A stretch of 64,000 nt of DNA from Motilimonas cestriensis (GCF_021295315.1 NZ_JAIMJA010000022.1:1-64000); one strand, 5' to 3'; numbered from the stretch's first letter, positions 1 to 9,030 are shown. Notes: generated by a model from the letters alone, not told the origin. Numbers and translations are program-made.

Positions 1-103
1 ATCTTAAGTTCGCGCATCTTTCTGTTTGGTTTTTTGTGTTTTGGCGAATTCATTAGATCATACGGAAAGATGCCATTCTACTTAAATTTATGATTTTTAA
101 TGA

Positions 104-319
104 AATCATCAGGGGATTCCTCAGAGCGAAGCAATTAAAGTCGCATTCCCTAATGGCATTCCAACTAGCGAAGATGAATTTGAGGATTGCTTGGATTGGT
201 CTGAAGAGCAGGAAGATGTTTTAGCTGAACTTTACGAAAAAGAGGAAAACCTACACTCTGCGGTAGAGGAAAAGCTTGCGGAGTTTGCTCGTGAAAATGA
301 TTTGTTGGCTCAGCTCTAA
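104..319 (+). pseudogene. Remnant or 3' fragment of an unknown acidic protein
   Basis: An open frame follows a TGA at 101-103 and runs to the TAA at 317-319. It has no ATG, GTG or TTG start with a ribosome binding site, but the translation is protein-like and strongly acidic, ending in a helical Glu/Asp/Leu-rich tail (EEKLAEFARENDLLAQL). I do not recognise the family. It could be the end of a gene truncated on its 5' side, or chance. The rest of 1-463 holds nothing else I can support; short frames at 251-467 on both strands look like noise. Confidence 0.3.
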
Positions 320-463
320 AAGGTGTTCCAACAAAAAGTTGTTACTCAGGCCCCTAACAATCTCAGTTGTTGCTATTGAGTGTTTACTCGCAACGTGCAG
401 ACGCGAAGCTGGCATAAGATTGGATAGAAACAACCAGCCTCGCGTGCTTATTGCGGTAAGACG

Positions 464-1345
464 TTAGCGAATCATCAGCCAAGCGCCTGGCGCAGTTACA
501 TCAACGTACACATCAGCTGCTACAGCTTTATCCATGAGTACTGAGACGGGTTCAAGAAACAGGTCGTAAGTTGAATGATGGATGGGCAGGGTTCGCTCAG
601 GTTGCAGCTGCTCAATTGCCTGCATGGTATCGTTGGCATCCATGGCAATCTTCCCTAGAGGCCCGGTAACACCTACACCACCAATATGAGGAATAAACAA
701 ATCAATTTTCCCTAAGGGTGTTAAGGCCTCTAGAACTGAATCGGTAATAAAAGAATCCCCGCTCCAGTAAACAGTTTTTCGATAGTCGCCTTTTACAAAC
801 TCAAGCCAATAGCCGTTGCCAGCACCGAGCAATGGTAATATTTCTGGGTTTTCACTGTGGAATGCAGGCAGGGTTGTTATGGTAACTTTAAAGCCGCTTT
901 CACTCACTTGCCATGTATCGCCCCAATCGAGCAATGTTTGCTTGCTAAACCCTAGCTCTGTCAGTAATTCTTTGTCTGCACTTGGTGCAATAATTGGCAG
1001 TTCTTTATCTAGGTCACGGCGTGCGACTTGATCAAAATGATCCTCGTGGCTGTGACTTAATATAACGAAGTCCCATTCTTTCGGTGTTATGGCTGGTAAT
1101 GATTGCACTCTTCTATGGTCCTTAACCATTGGTCCAAGACTAGGATCAAAATTTTCGTTAGGGTCGGCCATGCGATAGGCTTTTTCGCCGACACCTAAAG
1201 CAGGATCGGTAATAATTTGAATGTCGCCGAATTCAAATATGAGCGTAGAAGCACCTAGCCACTGGATATTTAATGTGTCGGCGTTGGCTGATATAGCGCC
1301 CATTAGTAATGTACTGGCAAGTGCCAATTTAACTGTTTTCTTCAT
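464..1345 (-). CDS. Secreted MBL-fold metal-dependent hydrolase (UlaG-like)
   Basis: This is a metallo-beta-lactamase-fold hydrolase of about 293 residues, probably periplasmic. The start at 1345 is chosen because AGGAG lies six bases upstream and it gives a clean Sec signal peptide (MKKTVKLALASTLLMGAISANA); a longer frame to 1369 has no such site. The body shows the metal-binding HSHEDH motif, later histidines near AFHSEN and GDSF, and a C-terminal HHST. The layout resembles the UlaG/lactonase-like branch rather than true beta-lactamases; the substrate is unknown. It is divergent from the LysR gene at 1445, which is its likely regulator. Confidence 0.8.
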   Translation of the reverse strand: MKKTVKLALASTLLMGAISANADTLNIQWLGASTLIFEFGDIQIITDPALGVGEKAYRMADPNENFDPSLGPMVKDHRRVQSLPAITPKEWDFVILSHSHEDHFDQVARRDLDKELPIIAPSADKELLTELGFSKQTLLDWGDTWQVSESGFKVTITTLPAFHSENPEILPLLGAGNGYWLEFVKGDYRKTVYWSGDSFITDSVLEALTPLGKIDLFIPHIGGVGVTGPLGKIAMDANDTMQAIEQLQPERTLPIHHSTYDLFLEPVSVLMDKAVAADVYVDVTAPGAWLMIR

Positions 1346-1397
1346 TTCTAACTCCTGTTGGTGGAACAAGGGCTAGACTAACAAATCTCAATTGTTA

Positions 1398-1424
1398 AAC
1401 TAGAGTGTTCAAAAGTAACTAGTT
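1398..1424. promoter_or_regulatory. Candidate LysR-type operator in divergent promoter
   Basis: The intergenic region between the MBL-fold gene and the divergent LysR gene holds the inverted repeat AACTAG ... CTAGTT with a 15-base spacer. LysR-type regulators commonly bind interrupted dyads in such shared promoters. The assignment is by position and symmetry only. Confidence 0.3.
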
Positions 1425-1444
1425 GTTTGGAATTTATTGACAAT

Positions 1445-2281
1445 ATGACTCATCTAGAAACGCTTCGAACATTTTGTTTAGCCGCTGAGCTTAATAGTTT
1501 TTCGGCTTCTGCTCGCCATTTAAATCTGCCTCGAGCAACGGTTAGCCAGAGGGTGTCGCAACTGGAGGTCGCAGTAGGTGTGCGGCTGTTTAAGCGGACG
1601 ACTCGCAAGATAGAGCTGTCGCATGAGGGGGAAATTTTGTATAAGGCAGCCAAAGCATCGCTGGTAATACTTCATGGCGCCATTGATGACATTCAGCAGA
1701 AAAAGGCGCTTACCGGAGCTATTCGCCTATCTGTACCGGCTCTTATGCCCAATAATATAATGTCTAGTTGGATACAAGAGTTTTCCTCCGATAACCCCAG
1801 GGTTAGTATTGAAATTATTGCTTCCGATAGTGTGAGTGATTTGGCCTTTGATAATATTGATATTGCTATTAGGGGAAGAAAGGTCACCTCGGATAAGCTT
1901 GTTTGTCGTCTTTGGCAATCTGTACCCATGTATTTAGTCGCAACGCCAGATAGTCGGCAATCTAGGGCTGTAGATGATCCAATAATGGATCCTCTTGGTT
2001 GTTATAAGCCTATTGGCAACGCTAAACCGCGGCAATCACAAATCAGTTCAAATGATTTACTGACGACATTAAGGCTTTGCTTAGCAAGTTATCATGCTGC
2101 ATATTTACCAGCACCCATGATATCTCACCACCTAGACCAAGGTGACTTACAAACAATTGCAGGTCTCTGTGAGCCTAGCAATCTGGAGATATATTTGGTT
2201 TATGAAGCTATGCCACTTCTATCACCGTCGGCAAGAGCAATGGTGGCGTTCCTGCAAGAAAAGATGACCAAGGCTGGCTAA
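1445..2281 (+). CDS. LysR-family transcriptional regulator
   Basis: A LysR regulator of 278 residues. Residues 1-60 form the winged helix-turn-helix (LETLRTFCLAAELNSFSASARHLNLPRATVSQRVSQLE), followed by the linker helix and an effector-binding domain of periplasmic-binding-protein type. The start is placed at the ATG at 1445, where LysR proteins normally begin; the frame is open to a TTG at 1427. The C-terminal domain is slightly short for the family. Divergence from the MBL-fold gene suggests it controls that gene. The effector is unknown. Confidence 0.88.
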   Translation: MTHLETLRTFCLAAELNSFSASARHLNLPRATVSQRVSQLEVAVGVRLFKRTTRKIELSHEGEILYKAAKASLVILHGAIDDIQQKKALTGAIRLSVPALMPNNIMSSWIQEFSSDNPRVSIEIIASDSVSDLAFDNIDIAIRGRKVTSDKLVCRLWQSVPMYLVATPDSRQSRAVDDPIMDPLGCYKPIGNAKPRQSQISSNDLLTTLRLCLASYHAAYLPAPMISHHLDQGDLQTIAGLCEPSNLEIYLVYEAMPLLSPSARAMVAFLQEKMTKAG

Positions 2282-2376
2282 TAACCAGACGATGATTTTC
2301 TCGTACTCAACCCTTTGCCAGCGCTTTCGGGTTTATTCCATGATATTGACGACGATGAAAAAAAGAAGGAATTAAC

Positions 2377-2859
2377 ATGTCAACAATTAAACTAGACAAA
2401 AAGCTAAAATATTTAGTCATTGAAGCCTTGTCTGCTAAGTCGGCCATGCAACCGCAGTTAAACGCTATCGCGCTTAAGCAATATCATCGAGAATATCACC
2501 AAGACAATTCAAGATATGATTACTACGACTTGATCCCAGAGATTGCGCAGCAATACGATCAAGTGACGATTGCTGATGATTTATATTCTAAGGTGCGCAG
2601 TTTGTCGGCTGAATGCTGTGAAGTTCATTTTAATATGATGCCTGCTTGGGATGGGGAGGGTGACGATTTTAGCCCTGAAAGTTTATTGGGGCTGGAATTG
2701 CTGACGCAACTTGAGACCATTGAATTTGTGGCGTTTGATAATGTTCATGATCAAACTCCGCTATTGGTTTTGCCTAATTTGAAACGGATTAGTGAACATT
2801 CTGGACTGCAGCCAAAGATCATAGCGGCATTGCGTGCCAAAGGAGTTAAGGTTTCTTAA
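2377..2859 (+). CDS. Hypothetical cytoplasmic protein, 160 aa
   Basis: A complete gene with a good ribosome binding site (AAGGA seven bases before ATG). The protein has no signal peptide or membrane segment. Its middle has an acidic stretch (MPAWDGEGDDFSPESLLGLELL) followed by a leucine-rich-like turn (LPNLKRIS), a pattern seen in some uncharacterised and immunity-like proteins. I cannot name a family with confidence. The neighbours are a LysR gene upstream and a PTS permease downstream, both seemingly independent. Confidence 0.7.
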   Translation: MSTIKLDKKLKYLVIEALSAKSAMQPQLNAIALKQYHREYHQDNSRYDYYDLIPEIAQQYDQVTIADDLYSKVRSLSAECCEVHFNMMPAWDGEGDDFSPESLLGLELLTQLETIEFVAFDNVHDQTPLLVLPNLKRISEHSGLQPKIIAALRAKGVKVS

Positions 2860-2967
2860 ACAAGCTTTAAGGTCATGATTTAAGCGACTCAAATCACATT
2901 AAGTATATTTAACAGCCAACATTAAGTAGAGTTAACCTTTGCCAAGGGATGACTTAATTCAGACTTT

Positions 2968-2995
2968 TTTATGCTAAAGCTCGAATTAGCATAAA
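2968..2995. promoter_or_regulatory. Inverted repeat overlapping the PTS gene ribosome binding site
   Basis: Ten-base arms (TTTATGCTAA and TTAGCATAAA) are separated by eight bases. The right arm runs into the AAGGAG ribosome binding site of the PTS gene starting at 3007. It could be an operator for an amino-sugar repressor or an mRNA hairpin limiting translation. No protein can be assigned from sequence alone. Confidence 0.5.
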
Positions 2996-3006
2996 GGAGT
3001 GAATTG

Positions 3007-4374
3007 ATGAATATATTGGGTTATTTACAACGGCTTGGCAAAGCATTAATGCTGCCGATTGCTACGTTACCGGTAGCAGGTTTGCTACTTAGATTAGGTC
3101 AGCCAGATGTTTTTGCCATGCCATTTGTTGAGGCCGCAGGCAATGCCATTTTCTCGCAGATGGCGATATTATTTGCCGCTGCAATTGCGGCTGGCTTAAG
3201 TAAAAACAATGACGCAGCTGCCGCGATTGCTGGCATGGTGGGCTATTTTATTTTGACCGAGGCACTAAAAGTGCTAGACCCCTCATTGAACTTAGGGGTG
3301 TTTGGCGGGGTGATGATAGGGATCCTCGCGGGCGAGTTATACAATAAATACCATAATATTCGCTTACCGGAATTCTTAGGATTTTTTGGCGGCAAGCGCT
3401 TTGTGCCTATTATTACCGGGTTATGCGCACTGCTGCTTGCGGTGCTGATGAGCTATATTTGGCCGCCAGTCAGCGCGGGTATCGATGCGTTTAGTTATTG
3501 GATGCTTGGTAGCGAAGTTGGCGGTAAGTTTGGCTACGGCTTTATCAACCGCTTGCTGATCCCTATTGGCTTGCACCATATCCTGAATAGCATCGTTTGG
3601 ACCGTGATGGGAGAATACAACGGCGTAACCGGTGAAATGCTGCGTTTTGCTGCAGGCGACCCTGATGCGGGTTTAATGCTATCGGGCTTTTATCCTATCT
3701 TAATGTTTGCGTTGCCAGCATCGTGTTTGGCTATTTACCACAGTGCGCGCAAAGAGAATCGCCCAGCGGTCGGTGGCATGTTGTTAAGTATTGCCTTTAC
3801 CGCGTTTTTAACCGGCATCACTGAGCCCATTGAATATACCTTTATGTTCTTAGCGCCGGTGTTGTACTTTATTCATGCCATTTTAACGGGCGTGTCGTTG
3901 GCCGTTGCGGCTGCATTAGATATTCATATGTCTTTTGGCTTCTCGGCGGGATTGATTGATTACGTATTGTTTTTCAATGCGCCTGCGGCGAAAAATGCTT
4001 GGATGTTAGTGCCGTTAGGTTTGGCTTTCTCGTTGGCTTATTACAGCTTGTTCATGCTAGCAATCCGCATTTTTAACATTCAAACCCCGGGCCGTGAAGA
4101 AGAGCCGATGGCGGTGGCTGATAAAGAAGTGGATAGCTCTGAATTGGCGCATAACTATATCAAAGCGTTAGGCGGCAAAAGCAATTTAACGCAAATAGAT
4201 GCTTGTATTACCCGCTTGCGTTTAAGCGTAGCGGATAAAGCGATAGTGGACGAAACGCAGTTAAAGGCCTTGGGCGCTAAGGCTGTGGTGCATGTTGGCG
4301 AGAAAAACTTACAAGTGATCCTTGGCCCAATGGCAGAAATTATTGCCGGAGAAATGAACGCCATTAATGGCTAA
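3007..4374 (+). CDS. nagE: PTS permease IIBC, N-acetylglucosamine/glucose type
   Basis: Membrane component of a sugar phosphotransferase system that imports and phosphorylates its sugar, most likely N-acetylglucosamine. Residues 1-360 form the IIC domain with about ten hydrophobic segments and the conserved GITEPIEY signature. Residues ~375-455 form the IIB domain with the phospho-accepting cysteine in IDACITRLRL. There is no fused IIA domain, unlike E. coli NagE, so phosphate must come from a separate IIA. The ATG at 3007 is preferred over TTG at 3004 for its spacing to AAGGAG. It stands alone, without nagA or nagB beside it, and ends in a strong terminator. Glucose or glucosamine is an alternative substrate. 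Confidence 0.85.
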   Translation: MNILGYLQRLGKALMLPIATLPVAGLLLRLGQPDVFAMPFVEAAGNAIFSQMAILFAAAIAAGLSKNNDAAAAIAGMVGYFILTEALKVLDPSLNLGVFGGVMIGILAGELYNKYHNIRLPEFLGFFGGKRFVPIITGLCALLLAVLMSYIWPPVSAGIDAFSYWMLGSEVGGKFGYGFINRLLIPIGLHHILNSIVWTVMGEYNGVTGEMLRFAAGDPDAGLMLSGFYPILMFALPASCLAIYHSARKENRPAVGGMLLSIAFTAFLTGITEPIEYTFMFLAPVLYFIHAILTGVSLAVAAALDIHMSFGFSAGLIDYVLFFNAPAAKNAWMLVPLGLAFSLAYYSLFMLAIRIFNIQTPGREEEPMAVADKEVDSSELAHNYIKALGGKSNLTQIDACITRLRLSVADKAIVDETQLKALGAKAVVHVGEKNLQVILGPMAEIIAGEMNAING

Positions 4375-4454
4375 ATCATGGCTCATTGCCTTCGTTTTAG
4401 TTGAGGGGGATGAGCGGTGAGAGTAGCGGTAACCAAGCGTTGCTCCTTTCCTTT

Positions 4455-4481
4455 GGTGGCCAAAATTGGCCACCTTTTTTT
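4455..4481 (+). terminator. Rho-independent terminator after PTS gene
   Basis: A perfect eight-base stem, GGTGGCCA/TGGCCACC, with a four-base loop is followed directly by seven T. It lies 80 bases after the PTS stop codon and separates that gene from the two-component pair. Confidence 0.9.
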
Positions 4482-4528
4482 GTTTAAAATGATATATTAA
4501 GCAAAGGTTTAGCTGCAGGTTGTTAAAA

Positions 4529-5200
4529 ATGAAAATACTCGTTATTGAAGATGATGTAACCACCCGCAATTTTGTCACTACCGCTTTGCGCCAAGAAGGG
4601 TTTGTGGTGGATGACACGGGGCAGGGGCGCGAGGGGTTAATGATGGCGACTAGCTGTGAATATCAGCTGATTATTCTTGACCGCATGTTGCCAGAGCTTA
4701 ACGGTATGCAAATATTAGCGGCATTGCGCGCAGCCACTATTACCACGCCTGTAATTATTCTCAGTGCCATGGACAGCATTGAAGATAAGGTGGCTGGGCT
4801 CAGTGCAGGCAGTGATGACTACTTAACAAAACCCTTCGCCTTGGCTGAATTGTTAGCCAGAGTGAACAGTATATTGCGTCGCCATAAAGCAAACTCACCA
4901 CAGCAACATGAACTTATCATTGGGCCGTTGCGGCTCAACCTGCGCAGCCATAAAGTAGACGTAGATGGAGAGTCATTAAAGCTGCAAAACAAAGAATTTA
5001 TTTTGCTGCACTATTTAATGGACCATGCTGGTGAGGTGGTGTCGCGAATGCGTTTATTTGAAGCGGTATGGGATTATCACTTTGACCCCAAAACCAATGT
5101 GATAGATGTACACATCGCCAATTTACGTAAAAAACTCGAAGCCGCGGGGGCAAATGATATGATCGAAACGGTACGCGGGGCGGGATATGTTATTCGCTAA
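4529..5200 (+). CDS. OmpR-family response regulator
   Basis: A 223-residue response regulator. The receiver domain (residues 1-118) has the acidic pocket IEDD, the phospho-acceptor aspartate in IILDRMLPELNG, and the conserved KPF lysine. Residues ~130-222 are an OmpR/PhoB winged helix (VWDYHFDPKTNVIDVHIANLRKKL). The ATG at 4529 fits the family start MKILVIEDD. The partner kinase begins 33 bases after the stop, so the two are surely cotranscribed. Target genes are not apparent from the context. Confidence 0.93.
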   Translation: MKILVIEDDVTTRNFVTTALRQEGFVVDDTGQGREGLMMATSCEYQLIILDRMLPELNGMQILAALRAATITTPVIILSAMDSIEDKVAGLSAGSDDYLTKPFALAELLARVNSILRRHKANSPQQHELIIGPLRLNLRSHKVDVDGESLKLQNKEFILLHYLMDHAGEVVSRMRLFEAVWDYHFDPKTNVIDVHIANLRKKLEAAGANDMIETVRGAGYVIR

Positions 5201-5233
5201 TGTTGACAGATTTCCAGTGTATTGGAGCGTCTA

Positions 5234-6559
5234 ATGGCCTCCATCAGCAGTGATGTGTTGTACCGCTCTAGTATTTTGAAATTGCTGCTTTGGTTTGGCG
5301 GCGGTTTATTTTTAGTGATGAGTTTGCTGATGCAACAGCTGTATCAAAATTCATTGCAAACCTATCAGCAAAGTTTGGATGATTTATTGCGACAAGAAAG
5401 CCAATTATTCAGTCAGTTAGCAGCGGTTGCTGACACCGATTCCATTATAAAAAGTATCGATACCCGTAAACAAAGCAGTTTGTATTATTATCAACTCTAT
5501 CAAGCTTCACCCCATTATGTTGCAACGCCGATTCCAGATTACCCTGCCATTGCTAATGTAAAGTCGACAGGCCAGAGCCAAGGAATGCGTGCGACCAAGG
5601 TGTTGTTAAAAGACGGCACCCCGCTGGTTATAGGGATCAACGACAGTGTTTATCAACAGTTTCAAAACAATTTAAATGTTAGATTTTTGTGGGCTACCTT
5701 TGTTCCTTTTATGGGCGTGTTTGCTGCGGCAGTTTGGTTTGCGCTCAATATTTTAACCCGCTTAAACAAAGTGAATCAGAGTATGAATCAGGTGATGTGC
5801 GGTGAGCGCGGCGTACGATTAAAGGTGAGTGCTGCCACCGATGAATTTGATTTATTAGCCATTCACTTAAACACCATGTTAGCGCAAATGGAACAAAATG
5901 AATCAAGGTTGCGCTCACTCACCGTCGACATTGCCCATGACTTGCGAACACCAATGGCGCGATTAAAGTTGCGTATTGATACTTTATTAGAGCAAGTGAA
6001 TTTAGCCCCTCAAGTGGCTGATGAGTTGAGCTTTGTGCAACAAGATTTTAATCAGTTATTAGATACCTTTAGCGGCATGATGGAGTTATATAACCTAAGC
6101 CAGAGCCGAGCTAACATTGCGCTAGAACCGATTGATCTTAAACCGATTATTTTAGATGTGTTGGATTTTATGGAGCCTTGCGCGAAAGAGAAAAGTCAGT
6201 TGCTGAGCTACCGTTGCGATGTAGCATGTTTAGTGTCGGGCAATCGCAATTTGTTGTTTCGTGCTTTGTGTAATTTGATCGACAACGCCATTAAGTACAC
6301 ACCTAGTGGCGGCCAAATTGAAATTGCCTCAGACTGTTTTGGTGTGCTGGTGGCTGATAATGGCCCAGGCATTGATGATAAAGACAAAACGCGTGTGCTC
6401 GATCAACTGGTGCGTTTAGATCCCAGCCGCAGCAGTTCAGGGTTTGGCCTAGGGTTAGCATTTGTCAACACAGTAGCGCAATTACACGGTGGCCGGATTG
6501 TGCTATCAGACAACCAACCCGGCCTGCGCGCGCGTTTGCTATTAAGCCGTGCCGATTGA
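5234..6559 (+). CDS. Sensor histidine kinase of two-component pair
   Basis: An inner-membrane histidine kinase of 441 residues, the partner of the upstream response regulator. It has one membrane helix near residues 13-35, a periplasmic sensor of about 120 residues, a second helix near 152-175, a HAMP segment, a HisKA domain with the phospho-accepting His in VDIAHDLRTPMARL, and an HATPase domain with N box (NLIDNAIKYTPSGG), DNGPG and GFGLGLAF. The ATG at 5234 has TGGAG six bases upstream and is preferred over TTG at 5222. The 3' end overlaps the convergent isochorismatase-like gene by 18 bases. The signal is unknown. Confidence 0.9.
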   Translation: MASISSDVLYRSSILKLLLWFGGGLFLVMSLLMQQLYQNSLQTYQQSLDDLLRQESQLFSQLAAVADTDSIIKSIDTRKQSSLYYYQLYQASPHYVATPIPDYPAIANVKSTGQSQGMRATKVLLKDGTPLVIGINDSVYQQFQNNLNVRFLWATFVPFMGVFAAAVWFALNILTRLNKVNQSMNQVMCGERGVRLKVSAATDEFDLLAIHLNTMLAQMEQNESRLRSLTVDIAHDLRTPMARLKLRIDTLLEQVNLAPQVADELSFVQQDFNQLLDTFSGMMELYNLSQSRANIALEPIDLKPIILDVLDFMEPCAKEKSQLLSYRCDVACLVSGNRNLLFRALCNLIDNAIKYTPSGGQIEIASDCFGVLVADNGPGIDDKDKTRVLDQLVRLDPSRSSSGFGLGLAFVNTVAQLHGGRIVLSDNQPGLRARLLLSRAD

Positions 6560-7084
6560 GCAGGGCCGTGTCGACAATGCTTGTTCTGCAGTCATCAAGG
6601 TAACACGCCTGGCAATAGCTTTAAGTGCTATCTGGTGAACCATTTCGTCAACACTGGCGCAGCAATCGGATAAAACGATTGGCTGATATTTTTCTGCCGC
6701 TTTCGATAGTGCGGTATGGGTAATGCAATTTTGCGTCATCATGCCGCACAGTAAGATTTGCTCGACACCTAATGCGGTTAGTTGATGCGCTAACTCAGTT
6801 TGATCAAAGCTGTCAGCATGGGTTTTAATCACCACAGGGCTAGTTGGCGAAGCGGCCATTAGCTTGGGGTGGATAGCGGCACCTTCGCTGCCTTTATTAA
6901 AAAAAGGCGCTTGCTCTGCATCAGCAAGGTGCTGCACAAAGATGACGGCTGCGTTGTTTTGTTTAGCCAGCTTGATCGCGGCGATAATATTGCTTAAGGT
7001 TTGCTCGGTATTGGCCAATGGGTATTTACCATTGGGGAAATAATCGTTTTGTATATCTATCACGATAAGGGCTTGTTTCAACAT
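6542..7084 (-). CDS. Isochorismatase-like cysteine hydrolase
   Basis: A cytoplasmic cysteine hydrolase of the isochorismatase/nicotinamidase superfamily, 180 residues. The catalytic triad is visible: Asp in VIDIQNDYF, Lys in VVIKTHADSF and Cys in LLCGMMTQNCITHT. No isochorismate pathway genes are nearby, so it is more probably an amidase or nicotinamidase-like enzyme. It is divergent from a GlxA-type regulator, an arrangement common for this family and suggesting direct control. Its end overlaps the histidine kinase gene on the other strand. Confidence 0.87.
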   Translation of the reverse strand: MLKQALIVIDIQNDYFPNGKYPLANTEQTLSNIIAAIKLAKQNNAAVIFVQHLADAEQAPFFNKGSEGAAIHPKLMAASPTSPVVIKTHADSFDQTELAHQLTALGVEQILLCGMMTQNCITHTALSKAAEKYQPIVLSDCCASVDEMVHQIALKAIARRVTLMTAEQALSTRPCSIGTA

Positions 7085-7197
7085 AACTGACCTCTGAATT
7101 GTTTAATGTTTAACAAGTATGCCTTGCATAGTATTCGTTATTGAGTGGCATAAATGACATAATCAGGGTCAAAACTGACAGCTTGGGTACAGCCATT

Positions 7198-8160
7198 ATG
7201 AATGTAAAACCCATTTCGGTAGCGGTGCTAGATTATCAAGGTTGCCTAACATCGGCGGTGTTTGGTTTAACGGAAGTTTTTACCCTCGCTAATAGAGTGT
7301 TACGTGAGCAGGGAATGGCTATTGAGTTTACATCGACTCCTATTAAAGAATCTGCGCTAGCCGCTGTTTTACAAGCTGATAGTGAAATAGAACAGTATCA
7401 AGTTGTGATCATCCCGCCTAGCATCGACAGCCAGTATTATTTAGCGCCAGCTGCGGATACTTTATTGTGGTTACAGCGGCAATATCAACAAGGCAGCATT
7501 ATGGCTTGTGCTTGTGCCGGGGCATTTATGTTAGCCTGTGCTGGGATCACCGATCATCGACCGATTACCACGCACTGGGGCTTAGCTGATTTGTTTGCTC
7601 ATTACCACCCACACACGCCAGTTCAAGCCGAAAAAATAATTATTAATCATGGTGATATCATTTCAGCAGGTGGCATGATGGCGTGGTTAGACCTCGCGTT
7701 TGAAATAGTGGCAACACAAACCCAATTGAGTGTGGTGCGCCAGCTTGGCAAGTTATTGGTGGTAGATACGGGAAGCAGAGAGCAGCGCTATTATGCCCAG
7801 TTTACGCCAAGGCTCGACCACGGTGATGAGCTAATTGTGTTGCTACAGCGCCATATCCAAAAACACATAGGTCAACCCCTTTCGTTAACTCTGTTAGCTG
7901 ATTTAGCAGCCTTAACCCAGCGTACCTTGATCCGCCGATTTAACAAAGCCACCACGTTGAATCCGACTGAGTATATTCAGCGCGTAAGAATACAAAAAAC
8001 CTGTGAGTGGCTGGAAAGCTCAACGCAGTCATTTGAATGGATTGCCCAGCAAGTAGGTTATGAAGATGCTGGCGCTTGTCGAAAAATATTTATTCGCGTG
8101 ATGGGGTTAAGCCCCAGCGAGTTTCGCCAACGTTTTAGCAATAAATCGGATAACCGGTAA
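7198..8160 (+). CDS. GlxA-family AraC-type transcriptional regulator
   Basis: A regulator of 320 residues with an N-terminal DJ-1/PfpI-like domain (residues ~1-190, with the nucleophile-elbow-like ACACAGAFMLA) and a C-terminal AraC helix-turn-helix pair (residues ~220-315, ending MGLSPSEFRQRF). The ATG at 7198 is chosen because the family begins with a short strand like ISVAVLDYQG; the frame is open back to a TTG at 7141. It is divergent from the isochorismatase-like hydrolase and probably activates it in response to a nitrogen metabolite. Confidence 0.85.
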   Translation: MNVKPISVAVLDYQGCLTSAVFGLTEVFTLANRVLREQGMAIEFTSTPIKESALAAVLQADSEIEQYQVVIIPPSIDSQYYLAPAADTLLWLQRQYQQGSIMACACAGAFMLACAGITDHRPITTHWGLADLFAHYHPHTPVQAEKIIINHGDIISAGGMMAWLDLAFEIVATQTQLSVVRQLGKLLVVDTGSREQRYYAQFTPRLDHGDELIVLLQRHIQKHIGQPLSLTLLADLAALTQRTLIRRFNKATTLNPTEYIQRVRIQKTCEWLESSTQSFEWIAQQVGYEDAGACRKIFIRVMGLSPSEFRQRFSNKSDNR

Positions 8161-8357
8161 TGAAATCAAAGATGTGCTGCTGCAGGGCAAGATCATGAAT
8201 GTATATCAAAAAATTTGTGATTACTTATTAGACGAATATTTGCGGCATGGATGTAGCAACTAAGCCATCAGGGATGATTTCACGGCGATTCGTATAATAA
8301 TCAATCACTCATGCGTTCACCCTGTGTGCTGCTGCGCTGTAAATTAAAGGAAAGCCA

Positions 8358-8678
8358 ATGCAAAAGCATTATTTAAACAAATTGTTCATCATTTTATTAA
8401 CGTTGTTCGTGTCTGTATCAACTTCGGTAGCCGGTTTATTGGGCCCGTTTTATCGTGCTCGTTTAGCGCCTTATATTGCAACCAGTGCAGAAGCGACTGA
8501 AGTCGGGATTATTTGGGGAATATTTATCGGAATGTTTTTTGTACCTATATTGATGGCCTATAACAAGCAAAAAGTCTTCATTGCATATCCTATTAAAAGT
8601 GGATTGGTGCTTGTGATAACGGCGCTGGTCAATTATTTTGTGAATCCAATTTTATTTTACTTATCACAAGTGGCTTAG
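8358..8678 (+). CDS. Small membrane protein, 106 aa
   Basis: A gene preceded by AAAGGAAA with good spacing. The protein has three hydrophobic segments, near residues 8-28, 48-66 and 80-102, so it is probably an inner-membrane protein with three helices. It resembles uncharacterised small membrane proteins of marine gammaproteobacteria in general form, but no family can be named. The stop codon abuts an intergenic repeat. Confidence 0.65.
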   Translation: MQKHYLNKLFIILLTLFVSVSTSVAGLLGPFYRARLAPYIATSAEATEVGIIWGIFIGMFFVPILMAYNKQKVFIAYPIKSGLVLVITALVNYFVNPILFYLSQVA

Positions 8679-8850
8679 TCTATACCCAAGCAACTTCAAG
8701 ATGCTTGTTCAGCGAGAGTTTGTTTCCCGTTAGGCAAGGCGCTGATTTAAAATATAGTCATCCTACGTTGAAAATCAGCAATTAAAGCATGACAACCAAC
8801 ACAACTCGCCCTTCGGGAGCCGCTCATTGCATGAGTTGGATATTTCTAGC
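8679..8850. repeat. Intergenic repeat beginning TATACCCAAGCAACTTC
   Basis: The left end (8679-8704) matches the left end of the element at 18917 at 23 of 26 positions, and the reversed right end of that element (19157-19182) at 22 of 26. Such sequences are dispersed between genes in Vibrio and Shewanella genomes. The right boundary is uncertain. The element follows immediately after a stop codon. Confidence 0.6.
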
Positions 8851-8907
8851 TAGGCTGTATAACAGATAAGCACCCTTAATCGCCGTGATTTTTTTAGGAA
8901 TAATTTT

Positions 8908-8982
8908 ATGTTAACCGATAAGTACTTTTGGCTGGCCGCTGTTGTAGGCATTTTCGCTGCAGTGGTATTTCATTTTATCTAA
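8908..8982 (+). CDS. Predicted 24-aa single-helix membrane peptide
   Basis: A small frame encodes a short polar start (MLTDKYFW) followed by a hydrophobic helix (LAAVVGIFAAVVFHFI). AGGA lies about eight bases before the ATG, and a terminator hairpin starts eight bases after the stop, so this looks like a stand-alone transcription unit. It is the size class of CydX/KdpF-like accessory peptides, but no partner complex lies beside it. Function unknown. Confidence 0.5.
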   Translation: MLTDKYFWLAAVVGIFAAVVFHFI

Positions 8983-8990
8983 TGCACTTT

Positions 8991-9018
8991 AAGCGCCTTG
9001 TTGGTTGTAGGCGCTTTT
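8991..9018 (+). terminator. Rho-independent terminator after small peptide gene
   Basis: A stem AAGCGCC/GGCGCTT with a 12-base loop is followed by a short T run. It lies between the small membrane peptide gene and the converging 9031-10641 gene, and may act for both. Confidence 0.6.
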
Positions 9019-9030
9019 AACTGGCAACGT

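Noticed and set aside
276-467. 63-codon plus-strand frame
   Set aside because: No ribosome binding site, no recognisable protein features, and it overlaps other equally weak frames.
8195-8263. 22-residue frame MNVYQKICDYLLDEYLRHGCSN after the GlxA-type gene
   Set aside because: Weak ribosome binding site and no independent support.
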